Virus record (IMG/VR): IMGVR_UViG_3300046466_000192
Span: 1-55,164 of that record
Length of the DNA: 55,164 nt
Direction: 5' to 3' (one strand)
Source: a virus
The notes beneath the pieces were generated by a model. It was not told the origin of the DNA, did not search any database, and saw only the letters and a list, made by a program, of their open reading frames with translations. Shown here in pieces: positions 54,203 through 55,164 of the stretch (positions within the stretch are counted from its first letter, which is position 1; every line of letters starts with the position of its first letter). A program made the position numbers and the translations under genes.

Positions 54203-54337
54203 TTATTTAAATTTAGCTGCGACTTCACGTATTTCTTCTTTGTCTTCTGAATCTAATCCAGGTGTTTGTGTAGCGTACATACGTAGTACATAGTGTACAA
54301 AAGTACAATCGTTTTCTGTTAGTTTAAGTGTTCTCAT
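54203..54337 (-). CDS. Small hypothetical protein (44 aa)
   Basis: 44 residues starting at the second ATG after the upstream stop. Helical and charged ('HYVLRMYATQTPGLD', then 'SEDKEEIREVAAKFK'). Fits tightly between the neighbours (1-bp gaps). Function unknown. Confidence 0.55.
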   Translation of the reverse strand: MRTLKLTENDCTFVHYVLRMYATQTPGLDSEDKEEIREVAAKFK

Positions 54338-54338
54338 A

Positions 54339-54701
54339 TTATTTTGCATAGTTTTTAAGGTAATATTTTAATATAAAGTTTAGTCTAGCTAGTCTAGAAT
54401 ATATAATAGCTCTCGCCCATGTATCATATTCTTTAGTTTCTAAGCCATTTTCTGTTAGAAATACCCATCTAGTCTTAGTTTTATACTTAGGATTTAGTTG
54501 ATATACTCTATCGCTACTGTCACATCTACGTACCATACCTGATTTGTATGACGCTAGTATTTGACCTGTAGGCATTTTAAATGCTCTTGTATCATTTTTA
54601 GCTTGTCGCTGTGTAGTAATTTCTTGTATGCCATATTTAGTTAGCATATTGAAAACAAAGTCTGCTTCGAGGTATCTTTGTTCTAATTCATATCTAGTCA
54701 T
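54339..54701 (-). CDS. Hypothetical early protein
   Basis: 120 residues, basic, with many tyrosines. 'QRQAKNDTRAFKMPTGQILASY' style mixed alpha/beta start and 'TRWVFLTENG' near the middle. No recognised domain. Overlaps the upstream stop by 4 bp. Confidence 0.55.
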   Translation of the reverse strand: MTRYELEQRYLEADFVFNMLTKYGIQEITTQRQAKNDTRAFKMPTGQILASYKSGMVRRCDSSDRVYQLNPKYKTKTRWVFLTENGLETKEYDTWARAIIYSRLARLNFILKYYLKNYAK

Positions 54702-54949
54702 AGTGTTTTTATTAATTTTAATTGTTCTACTGTAAATTTCTTAGTTGTTTCTCGCCACATACGGTTGTGAGTGAACTTACGTGATTTGCTGAACGTAGAT
54801 TTTTGTGAGTGCTTAACTCTATTGTATTCTGCATCAGTAAGTCCACTACATTTACCGCTGTATAAGGTTAGACGCCTATGCTCGTCTGCCTTAATTTTAC
54901 GTTGTGCTTTTGCATAAGCGCACAGTTCTTTCATGTTAGTTACTACCAT
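54698..54949 (-). CDS. Small basic hypothetical protein
   Basis: 83 residues, rich in K and R (pI high), helical. 'LCAYAKAQRKIKADEHRRL' then 'DAEYNRVKHSQKSTFSKSRK'. Either the first ATG (overlapping the upstream stop) or the ATG 15 bp later may be the start. Likely nucleic-acid binding. Confidence 0.55.
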   Translation of the reverse strand: MVVTNMKELCAYAKAQRKIKADEHRRLTLYSGKCSGLTDAEYNRVKHSQKSTFSKSRKFTHNRMWRETTKKFTVEQLKLIKTL

Positions 54950-55128
54950 GGTAATATAGTTTTTTCTATATAAGTTAAACCTTTGTAGTTAAACCATTGT
55001 GATTTACCTTGTTTTTCGTTTTGAAAAATAAAGCCGAATGAGTTAGGTATATTGCCTATTGAATAACCTTTGTAAGTTGTTTTGTTAAGGCGAATGTGAT
55101 TGTTAGGTAAGAATTTAATTGATTGCAT
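54943..55128 (-). CDS. Small hypothetical protein, first gene of the early arm in the window
   Basis: 61 residues, aromatic and lysine-rich, beta-like. Downstream of the partial promoter copy D, so it heads a transcript. Function unknown. Confidence 0.55.
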   Translation of the reverse strand: MQSIKFLPNNHIRLNKTTYKGYSIGNIPNSFGFIFQNEKQGKSQWFNYKGLTYIEKTILPW

Positions 55129-55154
55129 AGTATATTATTTATGTTTTACATTGT

Positions 55155-55164
55155 TATTATCCAA
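55155..55164 (-). promoter_or_regulatory. Promoter-like repeat, copy D (cut by the window end)
   Basis: Only the downstream block TTGGATAATA is visible before the window ends. It matches copies A-C and sits 27 bp before the 61-aa gene. Confidence 0.5.

Noticed and set aside
1-55164. CRISPR arrays, insertion sequences, integrase or lysogeny genes
   Set aside because: No regularly spaced repeats, transposase or integrase motifs were found; the phage appears strictly lytic in this window.

Overview
The window looks like most of the genome, or a large contig, of a lytic tailed phage, probably a short-tailed (podovirus-type) phage of a marine or aquatic Bacteroidetes (Flavobacteriia-like) host. 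The DNA is AT-rich (about two-thirds A+T by eye). Start codons follow A/T-only leaders such as 'attaaaaaatt-ATG' with no Shine-Dalgarno sequence, as is usual in Bacteroidetes. Two signal peptides end in the Bacteroidetes-like 'NAQ' or 'MAQ'. The head and tail gene order (terminase, about 810-residue portal, acidic scaffold, about 490-residue major capsid protein, two ring-type proteins, about 1440-residue stabilisation/nozzle-like protein, internal proteins) resembles crAss-like and Cellulophaga phi38:1-type podoviruses. That lineage is inferred from layout and motif memory, not from a search. No integrase, repressor, transposon or CRISPR array is visible.

Left arm (1-38508, all + strand) is the late region. 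It holds a truncated tail spike, a 1997-residue tail fibre, four small genes (one GroES-like, one possibly the small terminase subunit), the packaging and head genes, tail ring and nozzle-like proteins, a surface protein with a cadherin-like repeat, three internal proteins ending in a 2452-residue giant, then a host-envelope and lysis block: a predicted outer-membrane beta-barrel, a one-TM holin/spanin-like protein, an exported thioredoxin fold, an exported YfiM-like protein and an M15 peptidase endolysin. It ends in a strong terminator hairpin at 38512-38531, where the two arms converge.

Right arm (38625-55164, all - strand, read from high to low coordinates) is the early/middle region. A crowded set of small genes with repeated promoter-like elements lies at 51.2-55.2 kb. 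It is followed by ATP-dependent DNA ligase, a possible DNA-repair glycosylase, a HTH protein, a phage sigma factor, an ERF-type annealing protein, a RecE-like exonuclease, an SSB-like protein, a T7 gp4-like primase-helicase, a thymidylate-synthase-family enzyme, a GIY-YIG/MazG fusion, a predicted nuclease and a compact class I ribonucleotide reductase. Together these make and recycle dNTPs, replicate and recombine the genome, and reprogram transcription. No DNA polymerase gene is seen, so it probably lies outside the window. One tRNA-Met and one aberrant tRNA-like RNA are present.

Most interesting points: (1) a roughly 300-nt non-coding stretch (53491-53793, - strand) with a pseudoknot, two further hairpins and a terminal tRNA-like fold that carries alanine identity (G3-U70, A73) but has no normal anticodon arm; (2) a giant internal protein carrying a HEFLH metallopeptidase motif, a HAD phosphatase domain and four '(L/M)Q(F/M)S-x-T' motifs, two of which bracket the HAD domain; (3) a sharply bounded GC-rich patch covering the ATPase core of the terminase; (4) a 34-bp promoter-like repeat in the early region, alongside a phage-encoded sigma factor.
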